The notes under the pieces are model-generated. The model had not been told where the DNA came from. It searched no databases and saw nothing but the letters and a program-made list of their open reading frames with translations. A stretch of DNA of 64,000 nucleotides from Serratia plymuthica (lineage in GTDB: Bacteria > Pseudomonadota > Gammaproteobacteria > Enterobacterales > Enterobacteriaceae), in the NCBI RefSeq assembly GCF_018336935.1, contig NZ_CP068771.1:2046001-2110000 (forward strand), given 5' to 3'. Positions 29,151 to 38,214 of this stretch are shown one piece after another (the stretch's first letter is position 1; each line of letters opens with the position of its first letter). Position numbers and translations under genes: made by a program.

Positions 29151-29776
29151 TCGCTGGCTCCGCAGGCAGGTAAGGTCTCGAGTTTAGGCGGCAGCGTTTC
29201 CATATACAATGCCGTGCGACGAACGGCGTTGACTACCGCACGCGGCGTGATGGTGGCGCCGGTGAATTGATCGAACATGCCGCCGTCTTTCTTCACCGCC
29301 CAACGCTTGTCGTCCGCGCCTTCAATTTTCTTGCCGCTGAAGAACGAAATCCAGTTCGAAATGCGCAGCTCAATCTTGTCTCCCAGCCCCGGTGTTTCGT
29401 GGTGTTCGATCACCCGGGTGCCGAGCACGGTGCCGCTGAAATCGGCGCCGACCAGCAGCTGAATGGCACCGGAATAACCATCAGGCGCGGTGGTTTCCAG
29501 TGCAGCCGCCGTTGGTTGGCCGTTCTTGCGCGCCAGATACAGGCGGTGCGGGGCGCCGTTGCCCAGCGCCGGGTCGCTGACCAGGAAGCATTCGGTCTGC
29601 ATGTTATTATCGTAGTTTTCCGGCGGCACCACTTGATCGAGCAGCGCTTTTTGCTGCAGTTCCGCCTGATGAGCGATGGTTTTCTGCGTCAGACTGTGCA
29701 CCACGGCGGTCAAACCGGTCGTCACTGCGGCGAACACTGCAAGCGTGGTGCCATGCTTTCTCATTGAATTCAGCAT
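29147..29776 (-). CDS. rsxG: electron transport complex subunit RsxG
   Basis: This 209-residue subunit has an N-terminal membrane anchor and a periplasmic FMN-binding domain. The covalent flavinylation motif is seen as [14 protein letters not shown], with Thr as FMN acceptor near residue 175. ETPGLGDKI is also conserved. The second of two adjacent ATGs (29776) lies five bases after AAGGAG and matches the E. coli start better than the first. It is six bases downstream of the rsxD stop, in operon with rsxD, rsxE and nth. Confidence 0.95.
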   Translation of the reverse strand: MLNSMRKHGTTLAVFAAVTTGLTAVVHSLTQKTIAHQAELQQKALLDQVVPPENYDNNMQTECFLVSDPALGNGAPHRLYLARKNGQPTAAALETTAPDGYSGAIQLLVGADFSGTVLGTRVIEHHETPGLGDKIELRISNWISFFSGKKIEGADDKRWAVKKDGGMFDQFTGATITPRAVVNAVRRTALYMETLPPKLETLPACGASE

Positions 29777-29785
29777 CATGGCTCC

Positions 29786-30871
29786 TTAGCGATGACCGTA
29801 CACGCGCGGTTGCGTGTAGTGGTCGATCAGCGGCACGGTAATATTGGCCAGCAGCACGGCGAAGGCCACGCCGTCCGGGTAGCCGCCATAAACGCGGATT
29901 AACCACACCAGCACGCCAATCAGAGCGCCGTAAATCAGGCGGCCTTTCGGGGTGGTGGAGGCGCTGACCGGGTCGGTGGCGATAAAGAACGCGCCCAGCA
30001 TGCTGGCGCCGGAGAACAGGTGGATCAGCGGCGATGCCTGATGCGCGGGATCAAACCACCAGGCCAGGCCGGAGCAGAAGGCGATGGTCGCCAGCATGCT
30101 GAACGGGATCTGCCAGTGAATCAGGCGGCGCGCCAGCATAAACAGGCCGCCCGCCAGGAAGCCGAGGTTGATCCATTGCCAACCGATGCCGGCAAGCATG
30201 CCGCCGAACAGCGGTTGTTGCAGCATCTGCTCGACGCTATGGCCGCTGCGCAGGCCGGTTTTGAAACCGTCCAGTGGCGTAGCCTGGCTGATGCCGTCAA
30301 TGCCCATTTGCAGTTCGTGAATAGTGGCGCCCTGCGCGGTATGACCGCTGAAAATAGCCAACAGGGTGTCCTGGAACGACAGCGCGGTGGCGCGCAGTTC
30401 ATCCGGCGGCAGCCAACTGGTCATCTGCACCGGGAAGGCGATCAGCAGCACCACGTAACCGACCATGGCCGGATTGAAGGGGTTTTGCCCCAGGCCGCCG
30501 TAAAGCTGTTTGGCGATAACAATGGCAAAGAAGGTACCGATAACAATCATCCACCAGGGGGCCAGCGGCGGCAGACTGATACCGAGCAGCAGCGCGGTCA
30601 GCAGCGCCGAGTTGTCTGCCAGCCGGGTGCGTACCGGCAATTTGCGCAAGGCGAGGATAGCGCCTTCCGCCAGCAGTGCGACGATCATCGCCAGCGCGGT
30701 TTGGATCAGGTTGCCGTAGCCGAAAAACCACGCCTGCGCCGCCATGCCCGGAATGCAAGCCAGCATCACCCACAGCATGATGCGACTGGTGCTTTGCTGG
30801 TTATGGGTGAAAGGGGAACTGGCGATGTGCAAGCCTTTGGCGGCTGTTTGTTGTACCGGCCTGAACTTCAT
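29786..30871 (-). CDS. rsxD: electron transport complex subunit RsxD
   Basis: This 361-residue membrane subunit starts near the conserved [23 protein letters not shown] segment and contains [16 protein letters not shown] and [10 protein letters not shown]. The latter carries a Thr that serves as FMN attachment in RnfD. It has eight or more transmembrane helices and ends [15 protein letters not shown]. The start at 30871 is chosen because the upstream extension is not conserved; the N-terminus is about ten residues longer than in E. coli. Unusually it is not contiguous with rsxC: a divergent regulator gene intervenes, so rsxDGE-nth must have its own promoter. Confidence 0.93.
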   Translation of the reverse strand: MKFRPVQQTAAKGLHIASSPFTHNQQSTSRIMLWVMLACIPGMAAQAWFFGYGNLIQTALAMIVALLAEGAILALRKLPVRTRLADNSALLTALLLGISLPPLAPWWMIVIGTFFAIVIAKQLYGGLGQNPFNPAMVGYVVLLIAFPVQMTSWLPPDELRATALSFQDTLLAIFSGHTAQGATIHELQMGIDGISQATPLDGFKTGLRSGHSVEQMLQQPLFGGMLAGIGWQWINLGFLAGGLFMLARRLIHWQIPFSMLATIAFCSGLAWWFDPAHQASPLIHLFSGASMLGAFFIATDPVSASTTPKGRLIYGALIGVLVWLIRVYGGYPDGVAFAVLLANITVPLIDHYTQPRVYGHR

Positions 30872-31250
30872 AGAATCACTACACCTATCTTTGCCGTGCA
30901 TCGGCAGGTTCTACGCACCTCACGGCGGAGGCGCAGGGAAAATAATAGCGCTGCATTCTACCTCAATCGCTGAAAGGGTAATACGTCTTAATTATAGGGG
31001 TATTAGGCTTTTAGCACGGGTTGCGCCGTGGCTTAATCGCCCTGTGGCGCGATCGGATTTTTTTTCGCGGTAAAACTACGCTAGCTTGGGAATGCAGTAG
31101 CCAAACTGTTGGTATCGCGGGCCGGAATCAGGCCACAATCACAGGATTTATATGTTATTTTCGGTACGTTTTTCCGCACAAAATAACAACTTTTACATAA
31201 TCCATGTGGGTTATTATCCCGGGTATTATTAAGTTAGTGAAAGCATAATA
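30872..31250. other. divergent promoter region, rsxD / Rob-like regulator
   Basis: This 379-bp AT-rich region lies between two divergent genes inside the rsx locus. It must contain the promoter for rsxDGE-nth and that of the regulator. I could not identify a clear marbox or other operator by eye, and I see no open frame worth calling. Confidence 0.5.
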
Positions 31251-32144
31251 ATGACTAATGAAGATGTATTTTTTATTGAAGAATTAATTGAGTGGGTTGA
31301 GATACATCTGGAGAAACGGCCAAATCTGGACGAAGTCGCGCGCATTTCCGGCTACTCCAAGTGGCACCTGCAACGCAAATTCAAGCGTATCACCGGCATT
31401 CAGCTCGCCACCTATATCCGTTCACGCATCCTGACGCGTGCCGCAGTAGCCTTGCGCATTACCCACCGTTCAATTATCGACATCTCAGACGAGTTGGGCT
31501 TTGATTCCCAGCAGACCTTTACGCGCATGTTCAAGCAGCGTTTCGACACCACGCCCAACCGCTACCGCTCGATGGATAAATGGGATGTGAAGAACCTGAT
31601 GCCGCGTTTCAGTTTCGACGCCAGTTTCGCGGTCGATTACTATCCGGAGGTGAAACGTGTAACGCTGCCGGATTTGCAACTGGTTGGCTTCTCGCGCCAA
31701 CTGGATTTTGCCGCTGAAACCGAAATCGAACATGCTTCCTGCATGGCGATGAAGGATGAGATTTTCACCGATTTCTTCCGCGGGCTGAACGTGGACTGCC
31801 GCCGGGTGTACAGCATTCACTCGCCCCGTAACCGTGATGACAAGCAGTGGTCATCCACTCACGTCATGGCGGTGGAGGCGGAGAACAAAAAAGATATTCT
31901 TTCGGGGCATCAGATCGACAATATTCATATTCCCGGCCGCGAGTATATCTCTATCAACTATCTGGGCACGGCGAAAGAATGCTTGCAGTTCTTCGCTTAT
32001 CTGATGACCCACGTGATGCCGGGGCTGCGTCATGAGGTGCAGGGCAGTGTGGAAATGGAAATTATTCAAACCAAAGAGTGGAATCAGGACTCGAAGATGC
32101 GTCAGATCGACGTCGATTATACCTATCTGATGTCTATTGATTAG
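31251..32144 (+). CDS. Rob-like AraC-family regulator inside the rsx locus
   Basis: This 297-residue protein has the Rob layout: an N-terminal MarA/SoxS-type double HTH (residues about 8-108, SGYSKWHLQRKFKRITG and ELGFDSQQTFTRMFKQRF) followed by a GyrI-like ligand-binding domain. The DNA-binding part is highly similar to E. coli Rob and SoxS; the C-terminal domain diverges. It lies between rsxC and rsxD on the opposite strand, breaking an operon that is continuous in E. coli. Because Rsx re-reduces SoxR and Rob/SoxS share target genes, a regulatory link is attractive but inferred. It may also be an independent acquisition. Confidence 0.87.
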   Translation: MTNEDVFFIEELIEWVEIHLEKRPNLDEVARISGYSKWHLQRKFKRITGIQLATYIRSRILTRAAVALRITHRSIIDISDELGFDSQQTFTRMFKQRFDTTPNRYRSMDKWDVKNLMPRFSFDASFAVDYYPEVKRVTLPDLQLVGFSRQLDFAAETEIEHASCMAMKDEIFTDFFRGLNVDCRRVYSIHSPRNRDDKQWSSTHVMAVEAENKKDILSGHQIDNIHIPGREYISINYLGTAKECLQFFAYLMTHVMPGLRHEVQGSVEMEIIQTKEWNQDSKMRQIDVDYTYLMSID

Positions 32145-32231
32145 GCTGCGACCCTTAATGTATGCCGCTGGCGTTCAAATGACCCCAGCCCTTTGGGGCG
32201 GCGGCACCACGGATAATTAAGGGACACAGCC

Positions 32232-32266
32232 TGGGGCGCCTTGCGTTCGGCAAGGCGCTTTCTTCC
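32232..32266. terminator. terminator between Rob-like gene and rsxC
   Basis: A perfect nine-base stem GCGCCTTGC/GCAAGGCGC (32236-32244 with 32250-32258) is followed by TTTCTT on the plus strand and lies directly beside the rsxC stop. It should end the regulator transcript and may also terminate rsxABC. Confidence 0.8.
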
Positions 32267-32267
32267 G

Positions 32268-34544
32268 TTACTCTTTTTCCGTCTCGGTAGCCGCCAGACT
32301 CTGCGCGGCTTTTTTGGCTTTGACGCGGGCGATGGCCGCCGCGACTGCCGCCTTGCGCGGATCTTCCTCCGTCACCGCCGCTGCCGGTTCGGCCGGTACG
32401 GTGTCGACAGGGGTTTCAACCCCGGCTTGCTGCGCGGCTTTTTTGGCTTTGACGCGGGCGATGGCCGCCGCGACCGCCGCCTTGCGCGGATCGTCCTCCG
32501 TCACCGCCGCTGCCGGTTCGGCCGGTGCGGTGTCGACAGGGGTTTCAACCCCGGCCTGCTGCGCGGCTTTTTTGGCTTTGGCGCGGGCGATGGCCGCCGC
32601 GACCGCCGCCTTGCGCGGATCGTCCTCCGTCACCGCCGCTGCCGGTTCGGCCGGCGCGGTATCGACAGGGGTTTCAACCCCGGCTTGCTGCGCGGCTTTT
32701 TTGGCTTTGGCGCGGGCGATGGCCGCCGCGACCGCTGCCTTGCGCGGATCGTCCTCCGTCGCCGCCGCTGCCGGTTCGGCTGGTGCGGTGTCGACAGGGG
32801 TTTCAACCCCGGCCTGCTGTGCGGCTTTTTTGGCTTTTACCCGCGCCAACGCGGCGGCAACCGCCGCTTTACGCGGGTCTTCATCTTCAGCGACCCTTGC
32901 CGCCTCTGGAGCGGTTGCCGTCTCCTGTTGGGCGCGGCGTTCGCGCGCCTGAGCCTTGCGGGCTTCGCGGGCGGCAATCATCTCGCTGTTGTCTGGGGCA
33001 TCGCCATTGACCGTGCCGGTCGCCGGCGCGGCATTTTTACTGCGCACGCGCGCCAGAGCGGCCTGAACGGCATCCTGATCGTCATCGGTCAGCTTGACCG
33101 CGGCTTTCTTGTGGCGTTCTTCACGCGCCAGTTTTTCGCGTTCCAATCGCGCCAGCTTGGCTTCATAACGCGCCTTGGCTTCTGCGGTGCGTGCGGCTTC
33201 CTGATCGATGGCTTTGATCTCGGCCTTTTCCTGGCGGTAATACTGCACCAGCGGAATATTGCTTGGGCAGACAAAGGCGCAGGCGCCGCATTCAATGCAA
33301 TCGAACAGATTATGATTGCGGGCTTTTTCGTGTTCTGCGCCGCGGCTGAACCAGTAAAGCTGTTGCGGCAGCAGGCCCGCCGGGCAGGCGTCGACGCACA
33401 GACCGCAGCGGATACAGGACTGTTCAGGCTCCTGCGGCGCCATTTCGTTGACCGACGGGGCCAGAATGCAGTTGCTGATTTTAACGATCGGCACGTTAAG
33501 GGCGGGCAGGGTAAAGCCCATCAGCGGGCCGCCCATCACCACCATTTGCTGCGCCTGCGGCTGGAAGCCGACAAAGTTCAACAGGTGCTGCACCGGCGTG
33601 CCGATGCGCGCCCACACATTGCCCGGTTGGCTAAGCGCATCGCCGGTCAGGGTCACCACGCGCTCGATCAACGGTTCGCCGTCGACAATGGCACGCTTGA
33701 TGGCGAAAGCGGTGCCGACGTTTTGCATCAGCACGCCGATGGCGGAAGAGTGCTTGCCGTGCGGCACTTCTTTGCCGAGCAGGATCTTGGTGAGCTGCTT
33801 GGCGCCGCCGGAAGGGTATTTGGTCGGGATCACCCGCAGGGCGATGCCCGGTTGATTGCGCAGCGCCAGCTTCAGCGCTTCGATCGCTTCCGGCTTGTTG
33901 TCTTCGATGCCGATCAGCGTGACCTTGGGTTGCAGCAGGTGACGCAAAATCTGCGTGCCTTCGATAATCTGATCGGCGTGTTCGCGCATCAGACGGTCAT
34001 CGGCGGTGATATAAGGTTCGCATTCGGCAGCGTTGAGGATCAGCGTTTCCACGCCGCTCATGCCGCCCTGTAGTTTGCTGGCGGTCGGGAAACCGGCGCC
34101 ACCCAGCCCGGCGATGCCGGCCTGATGAATGCGCTGCAATAGATCCTGTGCCGCCAGTTGGCGGTAGTCCGCCACCGGCTCGCGTTCGCACCAGCGGTCT
34201 TCGCCGTCCGCCTGGATCATCACGCACAGCTCGGCCAGCCCGGAAGGGTGAGCGGTGATATGCGGTTTGATGGCACAGACGGTGCCGGAGGTCGGCGCGT
34301 GTACCGGCACCGTGCGGCCGCGGCCAACGGTCAGCGGTTGGCCTTTCAGCACCCGGTCGCCGACATTGACGCACAGTTCGCCTTCCGGTCCAAGATGCTG
34401 TTGCAGGGGAATAATAAAACTATCGGCCAACGGAGCGGTGCGCAGCGGCACCCCGCTGGACTGAGTCTTCATTTCCGGTGGATGGATCCCGCCATCGAAA
34501 TCCCAAATCCGGTCTTTTTTGAAGGCGGCGAACAGATTAAGCAT
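32268..34544 (-). CDS. rsxC: electron transport complex subunit RsxC
   Basis: This 758-residue peripheral subunit carries FMN and NADH sites. It starts [26 protein letters not shown] like E. coli RsxC. It contains the GLGGAGFPT glycine motif, [14 protein letters not shown], and two [4Fe-4S] motifs [12 protein letters not shown] and [12 protein letters not shown] around residues 375-425. The C-terminal third is Ala/Lys-rich with charged helices and ends in four 43-residue tandem repeats (from about residue 556) plus a partial fifth, likely coiled-coil or flexible. The start overlaps rsxB by eight bases. Confidence 0.95.
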   Translation of the reverse strand: MLNLFAAFKKDRIWDFDGGIHPPEMKTQSSGVPLRTAPLADSFIIPLQQHLGPEGELCVNVGDRVLKGQPLTVGRGRTVPVHAPTSGTVCAIKPHITAHPSGLAELCVMIQADGEDRWCEREPVADYRQLAAQDLLQRIHQAGIAGLGGAGFPTASKLQGGMSGVETLILNAAECEPYITADDRLMREHADQIIEGTQILRHLLQPKVTLIGIEDNKPEAIEALKLALRNQPGIALRVIPTKYPSGGAKQLTKILLGKEVPHGKHSSAIGVLMQNVGTAFAIKRAIVDGEPLIERVVTLTGDALSQPGNVWARIGTPVQHLLNFVGFQPQAQQMVVMGGPLMGFTLPALNVPIVKISNCILAPSVNEMAPQEPEQSCIRCGLCVDACPAGLLPQQLYWFSRGAEHEKARNHNLFDCIECGACAFVCPSNIPLVQYYRQEKAEIKAIDQEAARTAEAKARYEAKLARLEREKLAREERHKKAAVKLTDDDQDAVQAALARVRSKNAAPATGTVNGDAPDNSEMIAAREARKAQARERRAQQETATAPEAARVAEDEDPRKAAVAAALARVKAKKAAQQAGVETPVDTAPAEPAAAATEDDPRKAAVAAAIARAKAKKAAQQAGVETPVDTAPAEPAAAVTEDDPRKAAVAAAIARAKAKKAAQQAGVETPVDTAPAEPAAAVTEDDPRKAAVAAAIARVKAKKAAQQAGVETPVDTVPAEPAAAVTEEDPRKAAVAAAIARVKAKKAAQSLAATETEKE
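32295..32880 (-). repeat. 129-bp tandem repeats in rsxC
   Basis: Four full copies and one partial copy of a 129-bp in-frame unit (43 codons; unit begins [10 protein letters not shown] and contains [20 protein letters not shown]). Copies differ by only a few bases. Anchor points at 32302, 32431 and 32560 are exactly 129 bp apart. Such near-identical repeats can expand or contract by slippage or recombination. Confidence 0.93.
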
Positions 34545-35109
34545 GTTGCTCCACGTGGATCACTTGCACCGGAATCGTCTTCATATCCCACTTCCAGTTG
34601 GCAGTGGTGGTGGCGACCGGCTTCATTTCAATACAATCGGTAGGGCACGGCGCAACGCACAGGTCGCAGCCGGTACAGAGATCGGTAATTACGGTATGCA
34701 TGGCGCGCGTGGCGCCGACGATGGCATCCACCGGGCAGGCCTGAATGCACTTGGTGCAGCCGATGCAGTTGGCTTCATCGATATAGGCCACCTGGCGCAC
34801 CGGCTCGGCGACGGCTTCGCTGCCCAACGGTTGCGGCTCGACGTTAAGCAGCTCTGCCAGTTTCAGCATCACCTGCTCGCCGCCCGGCGCGCATTTGTTG
34901 ATCATCTCGCCGTTGGCGACGGCCTCGGCATAAGGGCGACAGCCGGGGTAACCGCACTGGCCGCACTGGCTCTGCGGCAGGATCTCGTCGACCTGTTCGG
35001 CCACCGGATCTTCTTCCACTTCAAAACGGCGGGCGGCAAAGCCCAGCACCAGGCCGAACAACAGGCCGAGGGCGCTAAGCGCAGCAATAGCAATCCATAA
35101 CGCCGTCAT
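34537..35109 (-). CDS. rsxB: electron transport complex subunit RsxB
   Basis: This 190-residue ferredoxin-like subunit has an N-terminal membrane anchor ([20 protein letters not shown]). A [4Fe-4S] motif CGQCGYPGC plus a later Cys lies near residues 49-75, and two classical [4Fe-4S] motifs [12 protein letters not shown] and [12 protein letters not shown] lie near 117-160. It relays electrons between RsxC and the membrane subunits. Overlaps of one base with rsxA and eight bases with rsxC show tight translational coupling. Confidence 0.97.
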   Translation of the reverse strand: MTALWIAIAALSALGLLFGLVLGFAARRFEVEEDPVAEQVDEILPQSQCGQCGYPGCRPYAEAVANGEMINKCAPGGEQVMLKLAELLNVEPQPLGSEAVAEPVRQVAYIDEANCIGCTKCIQACPVDAIVGATRAMHTVITDLCTGCDLCVAPCPTDCIEMKPVATTTANWKWDMKTIPVQVIHVEQHA

Positions 35110-35690
35110 TAGAATTTCACCAGCCCGGTAAAGCCCATAAAGGCCAGCGACATCAGCCCGGCGGTGATCAGCGCGATAGAAGAACCGCGGAACGGCGCAG
35201 GCACGTCGGCGACCGCCAGCCGTTCACGAATGGCGGCGAACAACACCATCACCAGCGAGAAACCGGCCGCGGCGCTAAAGCCGTACACTGCCGATTGCAG
35301 GAAGTTGTAGCCGAGATTGACGTTAAGCAAGGCTACGCCAAGCACGGCGCAGTTGGTGGTGATCAGCGGCAGGAAGATGCCCAGCAGGCGATACAACGCC
35401 GGGCTGGTCTTGCGCACCACCATCTCGGTAAATTGCACCACAACGGCGATCACCAGAATAAAGGACAGCGTGCGCAGGTACACCAGATCCAGTGGAACCA
35501 GGATAAAGGTGTTGATCACCCAGGCGCTGACGGAGGCCAGCGTCATGACGAAGGTGGTGGCCATTCCCATGCCGATGGCGCTTTCCAGCTTCTTGGATAC
35601 GCCAAGGAACGGGCACAGGCCAAGAAACTTCACCAGAACGAAGTTATTCACCAGGACGGTGCCGACAAACAGGAGCAGGTATTCGGTCAT
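35109..35690 (-). CDS. rsxA: electron transport complex subunit RsxA
   Basis: This 193-residue integral membrane subunit has six transmembrane helices, with the start [33 protein letters not shown], conserved Cys-containing LGLCPF and [13 protein letters not shown] segments, and [21 protein letters not shown]. It forms the pseudo-symmetric core with RsxE. It is the first gene of rsxABC; its promoter probably lies in the 145-bp gap after ydgK. Confidence 0.97.
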   Translation of the reverse strand: MTEYLLLFVGTVLVNNFVLVKFLGLCPFLGVSKKLESAIGMGMATTFVMTLASVSAWVINTFILVPLDLVYLRTLSFILVIAVVVQFTEMVVRKTSPALYRLLGIFLPLITTNCAVLGVALLNVNLGYNFLQSAVYGFSAAAGFSLVMVLFAAIRERLAVADVPAPFRGSSIALITAGLMSLAFMGFTGLVKF

Positions 35691-35835
35691 TGCGATGCCT
35701 AAAAAAATAAAAGCCGCCTATTATCGGGAATTGGCGGCGTAACGACAACATATGGATAGCAGGGTTATTGCTCTTTTCGCACTTTTTTGGCGAAAATTTA
35801 CACAAATCCGCGTGCGAAACGTGCCACAACGGCAC

Positions 35836-36276
35836 TCAGCGCTCGGTAAAGGTGTTTTTTACCCGTTGGGATCGCTTCATATAGGGTACCAGCAGCGCCG
35901 CCATCAGCAGTGGCCAACCCAAACTGCGCACCGCCAATTCGTCCGGTACCGGCGAAAAGGCAAAGGCTTTTATCGCCAGCAGCACGGTGATCAACAACCA
36001 CACCAGGAACAGTTTGGGGAAACGCTGCGAACGCTGGCAAAACAGCCACAGCAGCCACAGGGTAAAGCACCACATCGCCAGCGTGGTCAGGACGGACAAA
36101 TACCATTGCAGGGTAAATGCCTGGGCGTTGGTCAGCAGGTATTCGCGCGATTCCGGCATGAAAATCGCCATGCCATACAGGAGCATCATCAGGCTGGCGC
36201 TAAGCAGAGTGACAATCATATAGGCCATTGGGGCCAGCAACCAACCGCCAATACGGGTGTATTCAGCTTGAGACAT
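35836..36276 (-). CDS. ydgK: YdgK-like DUF2569 membrane protein
   Basis: This 146-residue inner-membrane protein has about four transmembrane helices and begins with YTRIGGWLLAPMAYMIVTL, the DUF2569 signature of E. coli YdgK. The function is unknown. The start at 36276 (MSQAEY) follows GGAAG; the longer frame to 36309 is unlikely. It lies just upstream of rsxA on the same strand, as in E. coli. Confidence 0.87.
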   Translation of the reverse strand: MSQAEYTRIGGWLLAPMAYMIVTLLSASLMMLLYGMAIFMPESREYLLTNAQAFTLQWYLSVLTTLAMWCFTLWLLWLFCQRSQRFPKLFLVWLLITVLLAIKAFAFSPVPDELAVRSLGWPLLMAALLVPYMKRSQRVKNTFTER

Positions 36277-36340
36277 AAACGGCTTCCTGGGTAAGACATG
36301 AAGCCGCATAGCTTAGCGGGTAATAGGGGGTTAGTCATCA

Positions 36341-36468
36341 TATACCCTGCATACTTGAAGCTGCCTCTTTGTTGGCTTCCTGCGCTTACCCCGGTCACGT
36401 ACTGCTTGTACGCTCCCGGGGATGCGCTTAGTTGCCGCCGCGATGCAGCCCCAATTATTTTGGGTATA
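36341..36468 (+). repeat. ERIC element 2 (ydgK-araA)
   Basis: This 128-bp ERIC has TATACCC...GGGTATA ends and a central arm TACCCCGGTCACGTACTGCTTGTACGC. It is about 96 percent identical (five differences counted) to ERIC 3, which lies in opposite orientation beyond araA. It sits just after the araA stop. Confidence 0.88.
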
Positions 36469-36525
36469 GATATCAGGAAAGCGTTTGGCTACCGGCGGCC
36501 AGTTTTACTGCCGGTAGCCTGCCGA

Positions 36526-38031
36526 TTAACGGCGGTTAAGCTGATAGTAGGCTTCGTTCCAGCGGATCTCATTTTTGAACGCCGGCAGTGCGGTGGCGTT
36601 ATCGATCAGCAAGAACTCGATGTTGTGCATCTCGGCGTACAGGCGCAGTTGATCGGCGTCCAGCGCCTGGGAGAACACGGTGTGGTGCGCGCCGCCGGCC
36701 AGGATCCAGGCTTCCGCTGCGGTGGCCAGCGTCGGCTGAGCCCGCCAGATGGCGCGCGCTACCGGCAGCTTGGGCAGCGGGTGCGGCTGTTCTACGGTAT
36801 CCACCTGATTGACCAGCAGGCGGAAACGGTCGCCCATGTCGATCAGGCTGGCGTTAACCGCCGGGCCGGCGGGGGTGGAGAAAATCAATCGCGCCGGATC
36901 CGCCTTGCCGCCGATGCCGAGCGGCTGAATGTCCAGCAGCGGTTTGCTTTCTTTGGCGATCGACGGGCACACCTCCAACATGTGCGAACCGACCACCAAA
37001 TCGTTGCCTGGCTGGAAGTGATAGGTGTAATCCTCCATAAACGAGGTGCCGCCGTTCAGCCCATCGGCCATCACTTTCAGGATGCGCAGCAGCGCGGCGG
37101 TCTTCCAGTCGCCTTCGCCGCCAAAGCCGTAGCCCTGTTGCATCAGGCGTTGCACCGCCAGCCCCGGCAACTGCTTCATGCCGTGCAGGTCTTCAAAGTT
37201 GGTGGTAAAGGCCTGGAAATTGCCCTGTTCCAGAAAACGTTTCATCCCCAGTTCGATGCGTGCCGCGTCGATCAGGTTCTCGCGCTTTTCGCCGTTGGCT
37301 TTCGCCGCGTCGCTCAGCACATAGCTGGCTTCGTACTCTTCAATCAGCGTGTCCACATCGCCACGGCTGACCTCATTGATCACGCTGACCAAATCGCCGA
37401 TGCCATAGGCATTGACCGAGTAGCCGAACTGGATCTGCGCGCCGACCTTATCGCCTTCGGTCACCGCCACTTCACGCATGTTGTCGCCAAAACGCGCCAC
37501 TTTCAGTTGCCGGCTCGCCTGTTTGGCGGCGGCGGCACGCATCCACTGGGCGATGCGGCGGTGTGCTTCAGGATCCTGCCAGTGACCGGCAACCACGCTG
37601 TGCTGCTGGCGCATGCGGGCGCCGATAAAACCGAACTCACGGCCGCCGTGGGCGGTCTGGTTCAGGTTCATAAAGTCCATATCCATGCTGTCCCATGGCA
37701 CCTGGGCATTGAACTGGGTATGGAATTGCAGCAGCGGTTTGTTGAGGATAGACAGCCCGGCGATCCACATTTTGGCCGGCGAGAAGGTGTGCAGCCAGGT
37801 CAGGATGCCGATGCACTCCTGGCGATAGTTGGCGTCGCGGCATAGGGCGGTAATTTCATCCGGCGTGGTGACCAGCGGCTTCAGCACCAGTTTTACCGGC
37901 AACCCCGCCTCGCGGTTGAGACTTTCCACGACCTGTTCGGCGTGCGCCTTGACCTGTTGCAGGGTTTGCGGGCCGTACAGGTGCTGGCTGCCGATGGCGA
38001 ACCAGACTTCATGCTGCTTGAATGCGTCCAT
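36526..38031 (-). CDS. araA: L-arabinose isomerase AraA
   Basis: This cytoplasmic enzyme converts L-arabinose to L-ribulose. The protein has 501 residues (E. coli 500), with the N-terminus [20 protein letters not shown] and conserved [45 protein letters not shown] and FMEDYTYHF motifs. The metal ligands fall in GEGDW and YHF regions. CAGGAG precedes the ATG by seven bases. It follows araB on the same strand, but an ERIC lies between them and another lies after it. No araD follows. Confidence 0.97.
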   Translation of the reverse strand: MDAFKQHEVWFAIGSQHLYGPQTLQQVKAHAEQVVESLNREAGLPVKLVLKPLVTTPDEITALCRDANYRQECIGILTWLHTFSPAKMWIAGLSILNKPLLQFHTQFNAQVPWDSMDMDFMNLNQTAHGGREFGFIGARMRQQHSVVAGHWQDPEAHRRIAQWMRAAAAKQASRQLKVARFGDNMREVAVTEGDKVGAQIQFGYSVNAYGIGDLVSVINEVSRGDVDTLIEEYEASYVLSDAAKANGEKRENLIDAARIELGMKRFLEQGNFQAFTTNFEDLHGMKQLPGLAVQRLMQQGYGFGGEGDWKTAALLRILKVMADGLNGGTSFMEDYTYHFQPGNDLVVGSHMLEVCPSIAKESKPLLDIQPLGIGGKADPARLIFSTPAGPAVNASLIDMGDRFRLLVNQVDTVEQPHPLPKLPVARAIWRAQPTLATAAEAWILAGGAHHTVFSQALDADQLRLYAEMHNIEFLLIDNATALPAFKNEIRWNEAYYQLNRR

Positions 38032-38088
38032 TAAAAACTCCTGAATTGTGTATTGGGATTCGATTTACTGAACCGCTGATTGGGACGG

Positions 38089-38214
38089 ATACCCAAAATA
38101 ATTGGGGCTGCATCGCGGCGGCGACTAAGCGCATCCCTGGGAGCGTACAAGCAGTACGTGACCGGGGTAAGCGCAGGAAGCCAACAAAAAGGCAGCGTCA
38201 AGTATGCAGGGCAT
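38089..38214 (-). repeat. ERIC element 3 (araB-araA)
   Basis: This ERIC of about 126 bp lies in inverted orientation relative to ERIC 2. It lies in the araB-araA intergenic space and extends into the araB 3' end: the last araB codons (YALHT and stop) are ERIC sequence. Its end is GGGCATA rather than GGGTATA. Confidence 0.9.

Noticed and set aside
32295..32880. Regular direct repeats that might suggest a CRISPR array
   Set aside because: The period is 129 bp with no variable spacers, and the repeats are in-frame parts of rsxC.
32241..34073. A 610-residue plus-strand open frame antisense to rsxC, with repeated Gly/Arg-rich segments
   Set aside because: It is the complement of the high-GC, repeat-bearing rsxC sequence. 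Its repeats mirror the RsxC repeats, it has no ribosome-binding site, and rsxC is conserved across its whole length.
36298..37845. A 515-residue plus-strand open frame antisense to araA
   Set aside because: It starts inside an ERIC element, resembles nothing known, and lies opposite a fully conserved araA.
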